64,000 bases of DNA. Origin: Tipula vernalis. Taxonomy: Eukaryota; Arthropoda; Insecta; Diptera; Tipulidae. Under the pieces are notes generated by a model, which saw only the letters and a program-made list of their open reading frames with translations, was not told the origin of the DNA and searched no databases. Position numbers and translations under genes: made by a program. The stretch lies in assembly GCA_958295665.1 (NCBI GenBank), contig OY282558.1:457265995-457329994 (forward strand). Direction: 5' to 3'. Positions 47,301-62,263 of the stretch are shown one piece after another; within the stretch, counting starts at the first letter, position 1; every line of letters begins with the position of its first letter.

Positions 47301-49648
47301 TTCGAAGAAAATCACCTTACTATAGCTCAGCCGATTCAGAGCCGTAAAAATCCAAAATCTGCAATTGTGCTCCGATTGCGGTTCTTGACACCTCAAACGA
47401 TAGGTCAGGACACCTGTAATTGCTATACCATACATTTCGTAGAAAGTTCGATTCAAAGAAAATCACCTTACTATAGCTCAGCCGATTCAGAGCTGTAAAA
47501 ATCCAAAATCTGCAATTGTGCTCCGATTGCGGTTTTTGATACCTCAAATGATAGGTCTCGGGACCTGTAATTGTTATGCCAAACCGCATTAAAATTGGTT
47601 GATTATTTCCATACATTTCACAGAAAAATCGATTCGAAGAAAATCACCTTACTATAGCTCAGCCGATTCAGAGCCGTAAAAATCCAAAATCTGCAATTGT
47701 GCTCCGATTGCGGTTCTTGACACCTCAAATGATAGGTCAGGACACCTGTAATTGCTATACCATACATTTCGTAGAAAGTTCGATTCAAAGAAAATCACCT
47801 TACTATAGCTCAGCCGATTCAGAGCTGTAAAAATCCAAAATCTGCAATTGTGCTCCGATTGCGGTTTTTGATACCTCAAATGATAGGTCTCGGGACCTGT
47901 AATTGTTATGCCAAACCGCATTAAAATTGGTTGATTATTTCCATACATTTCACAGAAAAATCGATTCGAAGAAAATCACCTTACTATAGCTCAGCCGATT
48001 CAGAGCTGTAAAAATCCAAAATCTGCAATTGTGCTCCGATTGCGGTTCTTGACACCTCAAATGATAGCTCAGGACACCTGTAATTGCTATACCATACATT
48101 TCGTAGAAAGTTCGATTCAAAGAAAATCACCTTACTATAGCTCAGCCGATTCAGAGCTGTAAAAATCCAAAATCTGCAATTGTGCTCCGATTGCGGTTTT
48201 TGATACCTCAAATGATAGGTCTCGGGACCTGTAATTGTTATGCCAAACCGCATTAAAATTGGTTGATTATTTCCATACATTTCACAGAAAAATCGATTCG
48301 AAGAAAATCACCTTACTATAGCTCAGCCGATTCAGAGCCGTAAAAATCCAAAATCTGCAATTGTGCTCCGATTGCGGTTCTTGACACCTCAAATGATAGG
48401 TCAGGACACCTGTAATTGCTATACCATACATTTCGTAGAAAGTTCGATTCAAAGAAAATCACCTTACTATAGCTCAGCCGATTCAGAGCTGTAAAAATCC
48501 AAAATCTGCAATTGTGCTCCGATTGCGGTTTTTGATACCTCAAATGATAGGTCTCGGGACCTGTAATTGTTATGCCAAACCGCATTAAAATTGGTTGATT
48601 ATTTCCATACATTTCACAGAAAAATCGATTCGAAGAAAATCACCTTACTATAGCTCAGCCGATTCAGAGCCGTAAAAATCCAAAATCTGCAATTGTGCTC
48701 CGATTGCGGTTCTTGACACCTCAAACGATAGGTCAGGACACCTGTAATTGCTATACCATACATTTCGTAGAAAGTTCGATTCAAAGAAAATCACCTTACT
48801 ATAGCTCAGCCGATTCAGAGCTGTAAAAATCCAAAATCTGCAATTGTGCTCCGATTGCGGTTTTTGATACCTCAAATGATAGGTCTCGGGACCTGTAATT
48901 GTTATGCCAAACCGCATTAAAATTGGTTGATTATTTCCATACATTTCACAGAAAAATCGATTCGAAGAAAATCACCTTACTATAGCTCAGCCGATTCAGA
49001 GCCGTAAAAATCCAAAATCTGCAATTGTGCTCCGATTGCGGTTCTTGACACCTCAAATGATAGGTCAGGACACCTGTAATTGCTATACCATACATTTCGT
49101 AGAAAGTTCGATTCAAAGAAAATCACCTTACTATAGCTCAGCCGATTCAGAGCTGTAAAAATCCAAAATCTGCAATTGTGCTCCGATTGCGGTTTTTGAT
49201 ACCTCAAATGATAGGTCTCGGGACCTGTAATTGTTATGCCAAACCGCATTAAAATTGGTTGATTATTTCCATACATTTCACAGAAAAATCGATTCGAAGA
49301 AAATCACCTTACTATAGCTCAGCCGATTCAGAGCCGTAAAAATCCAAAATCTGCAATTGTGCTCCGATTGCGGTTCTTGACACCTCAAATGATAGGTCAG
49401 GACACCTGTAATTGCTATACCATACATTTCGTAGAAAGTTCGATTCAAAGAAAATCACCTTACTATAGCTCAGCCGATTCAGAGCTGTAAAAATCCAAAA
49501 TCTGCAATTGTGCTCCGATTGCGGTTTTTGATACCTCAAATGATAGGTCTCGGGACCTGTAATTGTTATGCCAAACCGCATTAAAATTGGTTGATTATTT
49601 CCATACATTTCACAGAAAAATCGATTCGAAGAAAATCACCTTACTATA

Positions 49649-49829
49649 GCTCAGCCGATTCAGAGCCGTAAAAATCCAAAATCTGCAATTGTGCTCCGAT
49701 TGCGGTTTTTGATACCTCAAATGATAGGTCTCGGGACCTGAAATTGTTATGCCAAACCGCATTAAAATTGGTTGATTATTTCCATACATTTCACAGAAAA
49801 ATCGATTCGAAGAAAATCACCTTACTATA
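49649..49829 (+). repeat. Extra B monomer with A-type GAGCCG
   Basis: B by length and by TTTTTGATACC, but its first 20 bp have GAGCCG, which in this zone belongs to A. It is therefore a chimera whose switch lies between about 20 and 57. It is the only extra B in the homogeneous zone. Confidence 0.88.
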
Positions 49830-52800
49830 GCTCAGCCGATTCAGAGCTGTAAAAATCCAAAATCTGCAATTGTGCTCCGATTGCGGTTCTTGACACCTCA
49901 AATGATAGGTCAGGACACCTGTAATTGCTATACCATACATTTCGTAGAAAGTTCGATTCAAAGAAAATCACCTTACTATAGCTCAGCCGATTCAGAGCTG
50001 TAAAAATCCAAAATCTGCAATTGTGCTCCGATTGCGGTTTTTGATACCTCAAATGATAGGTCTCGGGACCTGTAATTGTTATGCCAAACCGCATTAAAAT
50101 TGGTTGATTATTTCCATACATTTCACAGAAAAATCGATTCGAAGAAAATCACCTTACTATAGCTCAGCCGATTCAGAGCCGTAAAAATCCAAAATCTGCA
50201 ATTGTGCTCCGATTGCGGTTCTTGACACCTCAAATGATAGGTCAGGACACCTGTAATTGCTATACCATACATTTCGTAGAAAGTTCGATTCAAAGAAAAT
50301 CACCTTACTATAGCTCAGCCGATTCAGAGCTGTAAAAATCCAAAATCTGCAATTGTGCTCCGATTGCGGTTTTTGATACCTCAAATGATAGGTCTCGGGA
50401 CCTGTAATTGTTATGCCAAACCGCATTAAAATTGGTTGATTATTTCCATACATTTCACAGAAAAATCGATTCGAAGAAAATCACCTTACTATAGCTCAGC
50501 CGATTCAGAGCCGTAAAAATCCAAAATCTGCAATTGTGCTCCGATTGCGGTTCTTGACACCTCAAATGATAGGTCAGGACACCTGTAATTGCTATACCAT
50601 ACATTTCGTAGAAAGTTCGATTCAAAGAAAATCACCTTACTATAGCTCAGCCGATTCAGAGCTGTAAAAATCCAAAATCTGCAATTGTGCTCCGATTGCG
50701 GTTTTTGATACCTCAAATGATAGGTCTCGGGACCTGTAATTGTTATGCCAAACCGCATTAAAATTGGTTGATTATTTCCATACATTTCACAGAAAAATCG
50801 ATTCGAAGAAAATCACCTTACTATAGCTCAGCCGATTCAGAGCCGTAAAAATCCAAAATCTGCAATTGTGCTCCGATTGCGGTTCTTGACACCTCAAACG
50901 ATAGGTCAGGACACCTGTAATTGCTATACCATACATTTCGTAGAAAGTTCGATTCAAAGAAAATCACCTTACTATAGCTCAGCCGATTCAGAGCTGTAAA
51001 AATCCAAAATCTGCAATTGTGCTCCGATTGCGGTTTTTGATACCTCAAATGATAGGTCTCGGGACCTGTAATTGTTATGCCAAACCGCATTAAAATTGGT
51101 TGATTATTTCCATACATTTCACAGAAAAATCGATTCGAAGAAAATCACCTTACTATAGCTCAGCCGATTCAGAGCCGTAAAAATCCAAAATCTGCAATTG
51201 TGCTCCGATTGCGGTTCTTGACACCTCAAATGATAGGTCAGGACACCTGTAATTGCTATACCATACATTTCGTAGAAAGTTCGATTCAAAGAAAATCACC
51301 TTACTATAGCTCAGCCGATTCAGAGCTGTAAAAATCCAAAATCTGCAATTGTGCTCCGATTGCGGTTTTTGATACCTCAAATGATAGGTCTCGGGACCTG
51401 TAATTGTTATGCCAAACCGCATTAAAATTGGTTGATTATTTCCATACATTTCACAGAAAAATCGATTCGAAGAAAATCACCTTACTATAGCTCAGCCGAT
51501 TCAGAGCCGTAAAAATCCAAAATCTGCAATTGTGCTCCGATTGCGGTTCTTGACACCTCAAATGATAGGTCAGGACACCTGTAATTGCTATACCATACAT
51601 TTCGTAGAAAGTTCGATTCAAAGAAAATCACCTTACTATAGCTCAGCCGATTCAGAGCTGTAAAAATCCAAAATCTGCAATTGTGCTCCGATTGCGGTTT
51701 TTGATACCTCAAATGATAGGTCTCGGGACCTGTAATTGTTATGCCAAACCGCATTAAAATTGGTTGATTATTTCCATACATTTCACAGAAAAATCGATTC
51801 GAAGAAAATCACCTTACTATAGCTCAGCCGATTCAGAGCCGTAAAAATCCAAAATCTGCAATTGTGCTCCGATTGCGGTTCTTGACACCTCAAATGATAG
51901 GTCAGGACACCTGTAATTGCTATACCATACATTTCGTAGAAAGTTCGATTCAAAGAAAATCACCTTACTATAGCTCAGCCGATTCAGAGCTGTAAAAATC
52001 CAAAATCTGCAATTGTGCTCCGATTGCGGTTTTTGATACCTCAAATGATAGGTCTCGGGACCTGTAATTGTTATGCCAAACCGCATTAAAATTGGTTGAT
52101 TATTTCCATACATTTCACAGAAAAATCGATTCGAAGAAAATCACCTTACTATAGCTCAGCCGATTCAGAGCCGTAAAAATCCAAAATCTGCAATTGTGCT
52201 CCGATTGCGGTTCTTGACACCTCAAACGATAGGTCAGGACACCTGTAATTGCTATACCATACATTTCGTAGAAAGTTCGATTCAAAGAAAATCACCTTAC
52301 TATAGCTCAGCCGATTCAGAGCTGTAAAAATCCAAAATCTGCAATTGTGCTCCGATTGCGGTTTTTGATACCTCAAATGATAGGTCTCGGGACCTGTAAT
52401 TGTTATGCCAAACCGCATTAAAATTGGTTGATTATTTCCATACATTTCACAGAAAAATCGATTCGAAGAAAATCACCTTACTATAGCTCAGCCGATTCAG
52501 AGCCGTAAAAATCCAAAATCTGCAATTGTGCTCCGATTGCGGTTCTTGACACCTCAAATGATAGGTCAGGACACCTGTAATTGCTATACCATACATTTCG
52601 TAGAAAGTTCGATTCAAAGAAAATCACCTTACTATAGCTCAGCCGATTCAGAGCTGTAAAAATCCAAAATCTGCAATTGTGCTCCGATTGCGGTTTTTGA
52701 TACCTCAAATGATAGGTCTCGGGACCTGTAATTGTTATGCCAAACCGCATTAAAATTGGTTGATTATTTCCATACATTTCACAGAAAAATCGATTCGAAG

Positions 52801-55800
52801 AAAATCACCTTACTATAGCTCAGCCGATTCAGAGCCGTAAAAATCCAAAATCTGCAATTGTGCTCCGATTGCGGTTCTTGACACCTCAAATGATAGGTCA
52901 GGACACCTGTAATTGCTATACCATACATTTCGTAGAAAGTTCGATTCAAAGAAAATCACCTTACTATAGCTCAGCCGATTCAGAGCTGTAAAAATCCAAA
53001 ATCTGCAATTGTGCTCCGATTGCGGTTTTTGATACCTCAAATGATAGGTCTCGGGACCTGTAATTGTTATGCCAAACCGCATTAAAATTGGTTGATTATT
53101 TCCATACATTTCACAGAAAAATCGATTCGAAGAAAATCACCTTACTATAGCTCAGCCGATTCAGAGCCGTAAAAATCCAAAATCTGCAATTGTGCTCCGA
53201 TTGCGGTTCTTGACACCTCAAACGATAGGTCAGGACACCTGTAATTGCTATACCATACATTTCGTAGAAAGTTCGATTCAAAGAAAATCACCTTACTATA
53301 GCTCAGCCGATTCAGAGCTGTAAAAATCCAAAATCTGCAATTGTGCTCCGATTGCGGTTTTTGATACCTCAAATGATAGGTCTCGGGACCTGTAATTGTT
53401 ATGCCAAACCGCATTAAAATTGGTTGATTATTTCCATACATTTCACAGAAAAATCGATTCGAAGAAAATCACCTTACTATAGCTCAGCCGATTCAGAGCC
53501 GTAAAAATCCAAAATCTGCAATTGTGCTCCGATTGCGGTTCTTGACACCTCAAATGATAGGTCAGGACACCTGTAATTGCTATACCATACATTTCGTAGA
53601 AAGTTCGATTCAAAGAAAATCACCTTACTATAGCTCAGCCGATTCAGAGCTGTAAAAATCCAAAATCTGCAATTGTGCTCCGATTGCGGTTTTTGATACC
53701 TCAAATGATAGGTCTCGGGACCTGTAATTGTTATGCCAAACCGCATTAAAATTGGTTGATTATTTCCATACATTTCACAGAAAAATCGATTCGAAGAAAA
53801 TCACCTTACTATAGCTCAGCCGATTCAGAGCCGTAAAAATCCAAAATCTGCAATTGTGCTCCGATTGCGGTTCTTGACACCTCAAATGATAGGTCAGGAC
53901 ACCTGTAATTGCTATACCATACATTTCGTAGAAAGTTCGATTCAAAGAAAATCACCTTACTATAGCTCAGCCGATTCAGAGCTGTAAAAATCCAAAATCT
54001 GCAATTGTGCTCCGATTGCGGTTTTTGATACCTCAAATGATAGGTCTCGGGACCTGTAATTGTTATGCCAAACCGTATTAAAATTGGTTGATTATTTCCA
54101 TACATTTCACAGAAAAATCGATTCGAAGAAAATCACCTTACTATAGCTCAGCCGATTCAGAGCTGTAAAAATCCAAAATCTGCAATTGTGCTCCGATTGC
54201 GGTTCTTGACACCTCAAATGATAGGTCAGGACACCTGTAATTACTATACCATACATTTCGTAGAAAGTTCGATTCAAAGAAAATCACCTTACTATAGCTC
54301 AGCCGATTCAGAGCTGTAAAAATCCAAAATCTGCAATTGTGCTCCGATTGCGGTTTTTGATACCTCAAATGATAGGTCTCGGGACCTGTAATTGTTATGC
54401 CAAACCGCATTAAAATTGGTTGATTATTTCCATACATTTCACAGAAAAATCGATTCGAAGAAAATCACCTTACTATAGCTCAGCCGATTCAGAGCTGTAA
54501 AAATCCAAAATCTGCAATTGTGCTCCGATTGCGGTTCTTGACACCTCAAATGATAGGTCAGGACACCTGTAATTGCTATACCATACATTTCGTAGAAAGT
54601 TCGATTCAAAGAAAATCACCTTACTATAGCTCAGCCGATTCAGAGCTGTAAAAATCCAAAATCTGCAATTGTGCTCCGATTGCGGTTTTTGATACCTCAA
54701 ATGATAGGTCTCGGGACCTGTAATTGTTATGCCAAACCGCATTAAAATTGGTTGATTATTTCCATACATTTCACAGAAAAATCGATTCGAAGAAAATCAC
54801 CTTACTATAGCTCAGCCGATTCAGAGCCGTAAAAATCCAAAATCTGCAATTGTGCTCCGATTGCGGTTCTTGACACCTCAAATGATAGGTCAGGACACCT
54901 GTAATTGCTATACCATACATTTCGTAGAAAGTTCGATTCAAAGAAAATCACCTTACTATAGCTCAGCCGATTCAGAGCTGTAAAAATCCAAAATCTGCAA
55001 TTGTGCTCCGATTGCGGTTTTTGATACCTCAAATGATAGGTCTCGGGACCTGTAATTGTTATGCCAAACCGCATTAAAATTGGTTGATTATTTCCATACA
55101 TTTCACAGAAAAATCGATTCGAAGAAAATCACCTTACTATAGCTCAGCCGATTCAGAGCCGTAAAAATCCAAAATCTGCAATTGTGCTCCGATTGCGGTT
55201 CTTGACACCTCAAATGATAGGTCAGGACACCTGTAATTGCTATACCATACATTTCGTAGAAAGTTCGATTCAAAGAAAATCACCTTACTATAGCTCAGCC
55301 GATTCAGAGCTGTAAAAATCCAAAATCTGCAATTGTGCTCCGATTGCGGTTTTTGATACCTCAAATGATAGGTCTCGGGACCTGTAATTGTTATGCCAAA
55401 CCGCATTAAAATTGGTTGATTATTTCCATACATTTCACAGAAAAATCGATTCGAAGAAAATCACCTTACTATAGCTCAGCCGATTCAGAGCCGTAAAAAT
55501 CCAAAATCTGCAATTGTGCTCCGATTGCGGTTCTTGACACCTCAAACGATAGGTCAGGACACCTGTAATTGCTATACCATACATTTCGTAGAAAGTTCGA
55601 TTCAAAGAAAATCACCTTACTATAGCTCAGCCGATTCAGAGCTGTAAAAATCCAAAATCTGCAATTGTGCTCCGATTGCGGTTTTTGATACCTCAAATGA
55701 TAGGTCTCGGGACCTGTAATTGTTATGCCAAACCGCATTAAAATTGGTTGATTATTTCCATACATTTCACAGAAAAATCGATTCGAAGAAAATCACCTTA

Positions 55801-56620
55801 CTATAGCTCAGCCGATTCAGAGCCGTAAAAATCCAAAATCTGCAATTGTGCTCCGATTGCGGTTCTTGACACCTCAAATGATAGGTCAGGACACCTGTAA
55901 TTGCTATACCATACATTTCGTAGAAAGTTCGATTCAAAGAAAATCACCTTACTATAGCTCAGCCGATTCAGAGCTGTAAAAATCCAAAATCTGCAATTGT
56001 GCTCCGATTGCGGTTTTTGATACCTCAAATGATAGGTCTCGGGACCTGTAATTGTTATGCCAAACCGCATTAAAATTGGTTGATTATTTCCATACATTTC
56101 ACAGAAAAATCGATTCGAAGAAAATCACCTTACTATAGCTCAGCCGATTCAGAGCCGTAAAAATCCAAAATCTGCAATTGTGCTCCGATTGCGGTTCTTG
56201 ACACCTCAAATGATAGGTCAGGACACCTGTAATTGCTATACCATACATTTCGTAGAAAGTTCGATTCAAAGAAAATCACCTTACTATAGCTCAGCCGATT
56301 CAGAGCTGTAAAAATCCAAAATCTGCAATTGTGCTCCGATTGCGGTTTTTGATACCTCAAATGATAGGTCTCGGGACCTGTAATTGTTATGCCAAACCGC
56401 ATTAAAATTGGTTGATTATTTCCATACATTTCACAGAAAAATCGATTCGAAGAAAATCACCTTACTATAGCTCAGCCGATTCAGAGCCGTAAAAATCCAA
56501 AATCTGCAATTGTGCTCCGATTGCGGTTCTTGACACCTCAAATGATAGGTCAGGACACCTGTAATTGCTATACCATACATTTCGTAGAAAGTTCGATTCA
56601 AAGAAAATCACCTTACTATA

Positions 56621-56800
56621 GCTCAGCCGATTCAGAGCTGTAAAAATCCAAAATCTGCAATTGTGCTCCGATTGCGGTTTTTGATACCTCAAATGATAGG
56701 TCTCGGGACCTGTAATTGTTATGCCAAACCGCATTAAAATTGGTTATTATTTCCATACATTTAACAGAAAAATCGATTCGAAGAAAATCACCTTACTATA
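56621..56800 (+). repeat. B monomer with 1-bp deletion
   Basis: GGTTATTATTTCC lacks one G, and ATTTAACAG has an A for C, so the monomer is 180 bp. Both changes occur only here. Confidence 0.85.
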
Positions 56801-57132
56801 GCTCAGCCGATTCAGAGCCGTAAAAATCCAAAATCTGCAATTGTGCTCCGATTGCGGTTCTTGACACCTCAAATGATAGGTCAGGACACCTGTAATTGCT
56901 ATACCATACATTTCGTAGAAAGTTCGATTCAAAGAAAATCACCTTACTATAGCTCAGCCGATTCAGAGCTGTAAAAATCCAAAATCTGCAATTGTGCTCC
57001 GATTGCGGTTTTTGATACCTCAAATGATAGGTCTCGGGACCTGTAATTGTTATGCCAAACCGCATTAAAATTGGTTGATTATTTCCATACATTTCACAGA
57101 AAAATCGATTCGAAGAAAATCACCTTACTATA

Positions 57133-57615
57133 GCTCAGCCGATTCAGAGCCGTAAAAATCCAAAATCTGCAATTGTGCTCCGATTGCGGTTCTTGACACC
57201 TCAAATGATAGGTCAGGACACCTGTAATTGCTATACCATACATTTCGTAGAAAGTTCGATTCAAAGAAAATCACCTTACTATAGCTCAGCCGATTCAGAG
57301 CTGTAAAAATCCAAAATCTGCAATTGTGCTCCGATTGCAGTTCTTGACACCTCAAATGATAGGTCAGGACACCTGTAATTGCTATACCATACATTTCGTA
57401 GAAAGTTCGATTCAAAGAAAATCACCTTACTATAGCTCAGCCGATTCAGAGCTGTAAAAATCCAAAATCTGCAATTGTGCTCCGATTGCGGTTTTTGATA
57501 CCTCAAATGATAGGTCTCGGGACCTGAAATTGTTATGCCAAACCGCATTAAAATTGGTTGATTATTTCCATACATTTCACAGAAAAATCGATTCGAAGAA
57601 AATCACCTTACTATA
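57133..57615. repeat. A-A'-B trimer (GAGCCG, then GCAG)
   Basis: A with GAGCCG (57133), A with GCAG (57284) and B with CCTGAAATT. It is the same linked set as at 29921, 59789 and 63592, and it ends the homogeneous zone. Confidence 0.9.
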
Positions 57616-59607
57616 GCTCAGCCGATTCAGAGCTGTAAAAATCCAAAATCTGCAATTGTGCTCCGATTGCGGTTCTTGACACCTCAAATGATAGGTCAGG
57701 ACACCTGTAATTGCTATACCATACATTTCGTAGAAAGTTCGATTCAAAGAAAATCACCTTACTATAGCTCAGCCGATTCAGAGCTGTAAAAATCCAAAAT
57801 CTGCAATTGTGCTCCGATTGCGGTTCTTGATACCTCAAATGATAGGTCTCGGGACCTGTAATTGTTATGCCAAACCGCATTAAAATTGGTTGATTATTTC
57901 CATACATTTCACAGAAAAATCGATTCGAAGAAAATCACCTTACTATAGCTCAGCCGATTCAGAGCCGTAAAAATCCAAAATCTGCAATTGTGCTCCGATT
58001 GCGGTTCTTGACACCTCAAATGATAGGTCAGGACACCTGTAATTGCTATACCATACATTTCGTAGAAAGTTCGATTCAAAGAAAATCACCTTACTATAGC
58101 TCAGCCGATTCAGAGCTGTAAAAATCCAAAATCTGCAATTGTGCTCCGATTGCGGTTTTTGATACCTCAAATGATAGGTCTCGGGACCTGTAATTGTTAT
58201 GCCAAACCGCATTAAAATTGGTTGATTATTTCCATACATTTCACAGAAAAATCGATTCGAAGAAAATCACCTTACTATAGCTCAGCCGATTCAGAGCTGT
58301 AAAAATCCAAAATCTGCAATTGTGCTCCGATTGCGGTTCTTGACACCTCAAATGATAGGTCAGGACACCTGTAATTGCTATACCATACATTTCGTAGAAA
58401 GTTCGATTCAAAGAAAATCACCTTACTATAGCTCAGCCGATTCAGAGCTGTTAAAATCCAAAATCTGCAATTGTGCTCCGATTGCGGTTTTTGATACCTC
58501 AAATGATAGGTCTCGGGACCTGTAATTGTTATGCCAAACCGCATTAAAATTGGTTGATTATTTCCATACATTTCACAGAAAAATCGATTCGAAGAAAATC
58601 ACCTTACTATAGCTCAGCCGATTCAGAGCCGTAAAAATCCAAAATCTGCAATTGTGCTCCGATTGCGGTTCTTGACACCTCAAATGATAGGTCAGGACAC
58701 CTGTAATTGCTATACCATACATTTCGTAGAAAGTTCGATTCAAAGAAAATCACCTTACTATAGCTCAGCCGATTCAGAGCTGTAAAAATCCAAAATCTGC
58801 AATTGTGCTCCGATTGCGGTTTTTGATACCTCAAATGATAGGTCTCGGGACCTGAAATTGTTATGCCAAACCGCATTAAAATTGGTTGATTATTTCCATA
58901 CATTTCACAGAAAAATCGATTCGAAGAAAATCACCTTACTATAGCTCAGCCGATTCAGAGCTGTAAAAATCCAAAATCTGCAATTGTGCTCCGATTGCGG
59001 TTCTTGACACCTCAAATGATAGGTCAGGACACCTGTAATTACTATACCATACATTTCGTAGAAAGTTCGATTCAAAGAAAATCACCTTACTATAGCTCAG
59101 CCGATTCAGAGCTGTAAAAATCCAAAATCTGCAATTGTGCTCCGATTGCGGTTTTTGATACCTCAAATGATAGGTCTCGGGACCTGTAATTGTTATGCCA
59201 AACCGCATTAAAATTGGTTGATTATTTCCATACATTTCACAGAAAAATCGATTCGAAGAAAATCACCTTACTATAGCTCAGCCGATTCAGAGCTGTAAAA
59301 ATCCAAAATCTGCAATTGTGCTCCGATTGCGGTTCTTGACACCTCAAATGATAGGTCAGGACACCTGTAATTGCTATACCATACATTTCGTAGAAAGTTC
59401 GATTCAAAGAAAATCACCTTACTATAGCTCAGCCGATTCAGAGCTGTAAAAATCCAAAATCTGCAATTGTGCTCCGATTGCGGTTTTTGATACCTCAAAT
59501 GATAGGTCTCGGGACCTGTAATTGTTATGCCAAACCGCATTAAAATTGGTTGATTATTTCCATACATTTCACAGAAAAATCGATTCGAAGAAAATCACCT
59601 TACTATA

Positions 59608-59788
59608 GCTCAGCCGATTCAGAGCCGTAAAAATCCAAAATCTGCAATTGTGCTCCGATTGCGGTTTTTGATACCTCAAATGATAGGTCTCGGGACCTGT
59701 AATTGTTATGCCAAACCGCATTAAAATTGGTTGATTATTTCCATACATTTCACAGAAAAATCGATTCGAAGAAAATCACCTTACTATA
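59608..59788 (+). repeat. Extra B monomer with A-type GAGCCG
   Basis: The same chimera type as 49649-49829 (GAGCCG followed by TTTTTGATACC and B length), but with CCTGTAATT. It leads into an A-A'-B trimer. Confidence 0.88.
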
Positions 59789-60271
59789 GCTCAGCCGATT
59801 CAGAGCCGTAAAAATCCAAAATCTGCAATTGTGCTCCGATTGCGGTTCTTGACACCTCAAATGATAGGTCAGGACACCTGTAATTGCTATACCATACATT
59901 TCGTAGAAAGTTCGATTCAAAGAAAATCACCTTACTATAGCTCAGCCGATTCAGAGCTGTAAAAATCCAAAATCTGCAATTGTGCTCCGATTGCAGTTCT
60001 TGACACCTCAAATGATAGGTCAGGACACCTGTAATTGCTATACCATACATTTCGTAGAAAGTTCGATTCAAAGAAAATCACCTTACTATAGCTCAGCCGA
60101 TTCAGAGCTATAAAAATCCAAAATCTGCAATTGTGCTCCGATTGCGGTTTTTGATACCTCAAATGATAGGTCTCGGGGCCTGAAATTGTTATGTTAAACC
60201 GCATTAAAATTGGTTGATTATTTCCATACATTTCACAGAAAAATCGATTCGAAGAAAATCACCTTACTATA
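59789..60271. repeat. A-A'-B trimer with a diverged B
   Basis: A with GAGCCG, A with GCAG (59940) and a B (60091-60271) with several private changes: GAGCTATAAAA, TCGGGGCCTG and TTATGTTAAACC. It is the most changed full-length B I noticed, so it has escaped recent homogenisation. Confidence 0.88.
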
Positions 60272-60603
60272 GCTCAGCCGATTCAGAGCTGTAAAAATCC
60301 AAAATCTGCAATTGTGCTCCGATTGCGGTTCTTGACACCTCAAATGATAGGTCAGGACACCTGTAATTACTATACCATACATTTCGTAGAAAGTTCGATT
60401 CAAAGAAAATCACCTTACTATAGCTCAGCCGATTCAGAGCTGTAAAAATCCAAAATCTGCAATTGTGCTCCGATTGCGGTTTTTGATACCTCAAATGATA
60501 GGTCTCGGGACCTGTAATTGTTATGCCAAACCGCATTAAAATTGGTTGATTATTTCCATACATTTCATAGAAAAATCGATTCGAAGAAAATCACCTTACT
60601 ATA

Positions 60604-60784
60604 GCTCAGCCGATTCAGAGCTGTAAAAATCCAAAATCTGCAATTGTGCTCCGATTGCGGTTTTTGATACCTCAAATGATAGGTCTCGGGACCCGAAATT
60701 GTTATGCCAAACCGCATTAAAATTGGTTGATTATTTCCATACATTTCACAGAAAAATCGATTCGAAGAAAATCACCTTACTATA
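60604..60784 (+). repeat. Extra B monomer
   Basis: Second of two adjacent B monomers. It has GGGACCCGAAATT (T to C) near 60692, and the preceding B has CATTTCATAG near 60566. Confidence 0.9.
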
Positions 60785-61780
60785 GCTCAGCCGATTCAGA
60801 GCTGTAAAAATCCAAAATCTGCAATTGTGCTCCGATTGCGGTTCTTGACACCTCAAATGATAGGTCAGGACACCTGTAATTGCTATACCATACATTTCGT
60901 AGAAAGTTCGATTCAAAGAAAATCACCTTACTATAGCTCAGCCGATTCAGAGCTGTAAAAATCCAAAATCTGCAATTGTGCTCCGATTGCGGTTTTTGAT
61001 ACCTCAAATGATAGGTCTCGGGACCTGTAATTGTTATGCCAAACCGCATTAAAATTGGTTGATTATTTCCATACATTTCACAGAAAAATCGATTCGAAGA
61101 AAATCACCTTACTATAGCTCAGCCGATTCAGAGCCGTAAAAATCCAAAATCTGCAATTGTGCTCCGATTGCGGTTCTTGACACCTCAAATGATAGGTCAG
61201 GACACCTGTAATTGCTATACCATACATTTCGTAGAAAGTTCGATTCAAAGAAAATCACCTTACTATAGCTCAGCCGATTCAGAGCTGTAAAAATCCAAAA
61301 TCTGCAATTGTGCTCCGATTGCGGTTTTTGATACCTCAAATGATAGGTCTCGGGACCTGTAATTGTTATGCCAAACCGCATTAAAATTGGTTGATTATTT
61401 CCATACATTTCACAGAAAAATCGGTTCGAAGAAAATCACCTTACTATAGCTCAGCCGATTCAGAGCTGTAAAAATCCAAAATCTGCAATTGTGCTCCGAT
61501 TGCGGTTCTTGACACCTCAAATGATAGGTCAGGACACCTGTAATTGCTATACCATACATTTCGTAGAAAGTTCGATTCAAAGAAAATCACCTTACTATAG
61601 CTCAGCCGATTCAGAGCTGTAAAAATCCAAAATCTGCAATTGTGCTCCGATTGCGGTTTTTGATACCTCAAATGATAGGTCTCGGGACCTGTAATTGTTA
61701 TGCCAAACCGCATTAAAATTGGTTGATTATTTCCATACATTTCACAGAAAAATCGATTCGAAGAAAATCACCTTACTATA

Positions 61781-62263
61781 GCTCAGCCGATTCAGAGCTG
61801 TAAAAATCCAAAATCTGCAATTGCGCTCCGATTGCGGTTCTTGACACCTCAAATGATAGGTCAGGACACCTGTAATTGCTATACCATACATTTCGTAGAA
61901 AGTTCGATTCAAAGAAAATCACCTTACTATAGCTCAGCCGATTCAGAGCTGTAAAAATCCAAAATCTGCAATTGTGCTCCGATTGCAGTTCTTGACACCT
62001 CAAATGATAGGTCAGGACACCTGTAATTGCTATACCATACATTTCGTAGAAAGTTCGATTCAAAGAAAATCACCTTACTATAGCTCAGCCGATTCAGAGC
62101 TGTAAAAATCCAAAATCTGCAATTGTGCTCCGATTGCGGTTTTTGATACCTCAAATGATAGGTCTCGGGACCTGTAATTGTTATGCCAAACCGCATTAAA
62201 ATTGGTTGATTATTTCCATACATTTCACAGAAAAATCGGTTCGAAGAAAATCACCTTACTATA
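61781..62263. repeat. A-A'-B trimer
   Basis: A with a private TTGCGCTCC near 61822, then A with GCAG (61932), then B ending in CGGTTCG. The first A lacks the GAGCCG seen in the other A-A'-B trimers. Confidence 0.9.

Larger units (their letters stand above)
46661..57132. repeat. Homogeneous zone: GAGCCG A + CCTGTAATT B dimers
   Basis: About 31 dimers, nearly all with GAGCCG in A and CCTGTAATTGTTATGCC in B. Exceptions with GAGCTG are the dimers at 47989, 49830, 54146 and 54478. A CAAACGATAGG change in A marks 47325, 48653, 50826, 52154, 53150 and 55474; spacings of 1328, 1328 and 996 bp show four- and three-dimer units. Private changes include AGCTCAGGAC near 48067 and CCGTATT near 54076. This is the largest run of one dimer type in the window. 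Confidence 0.87.
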
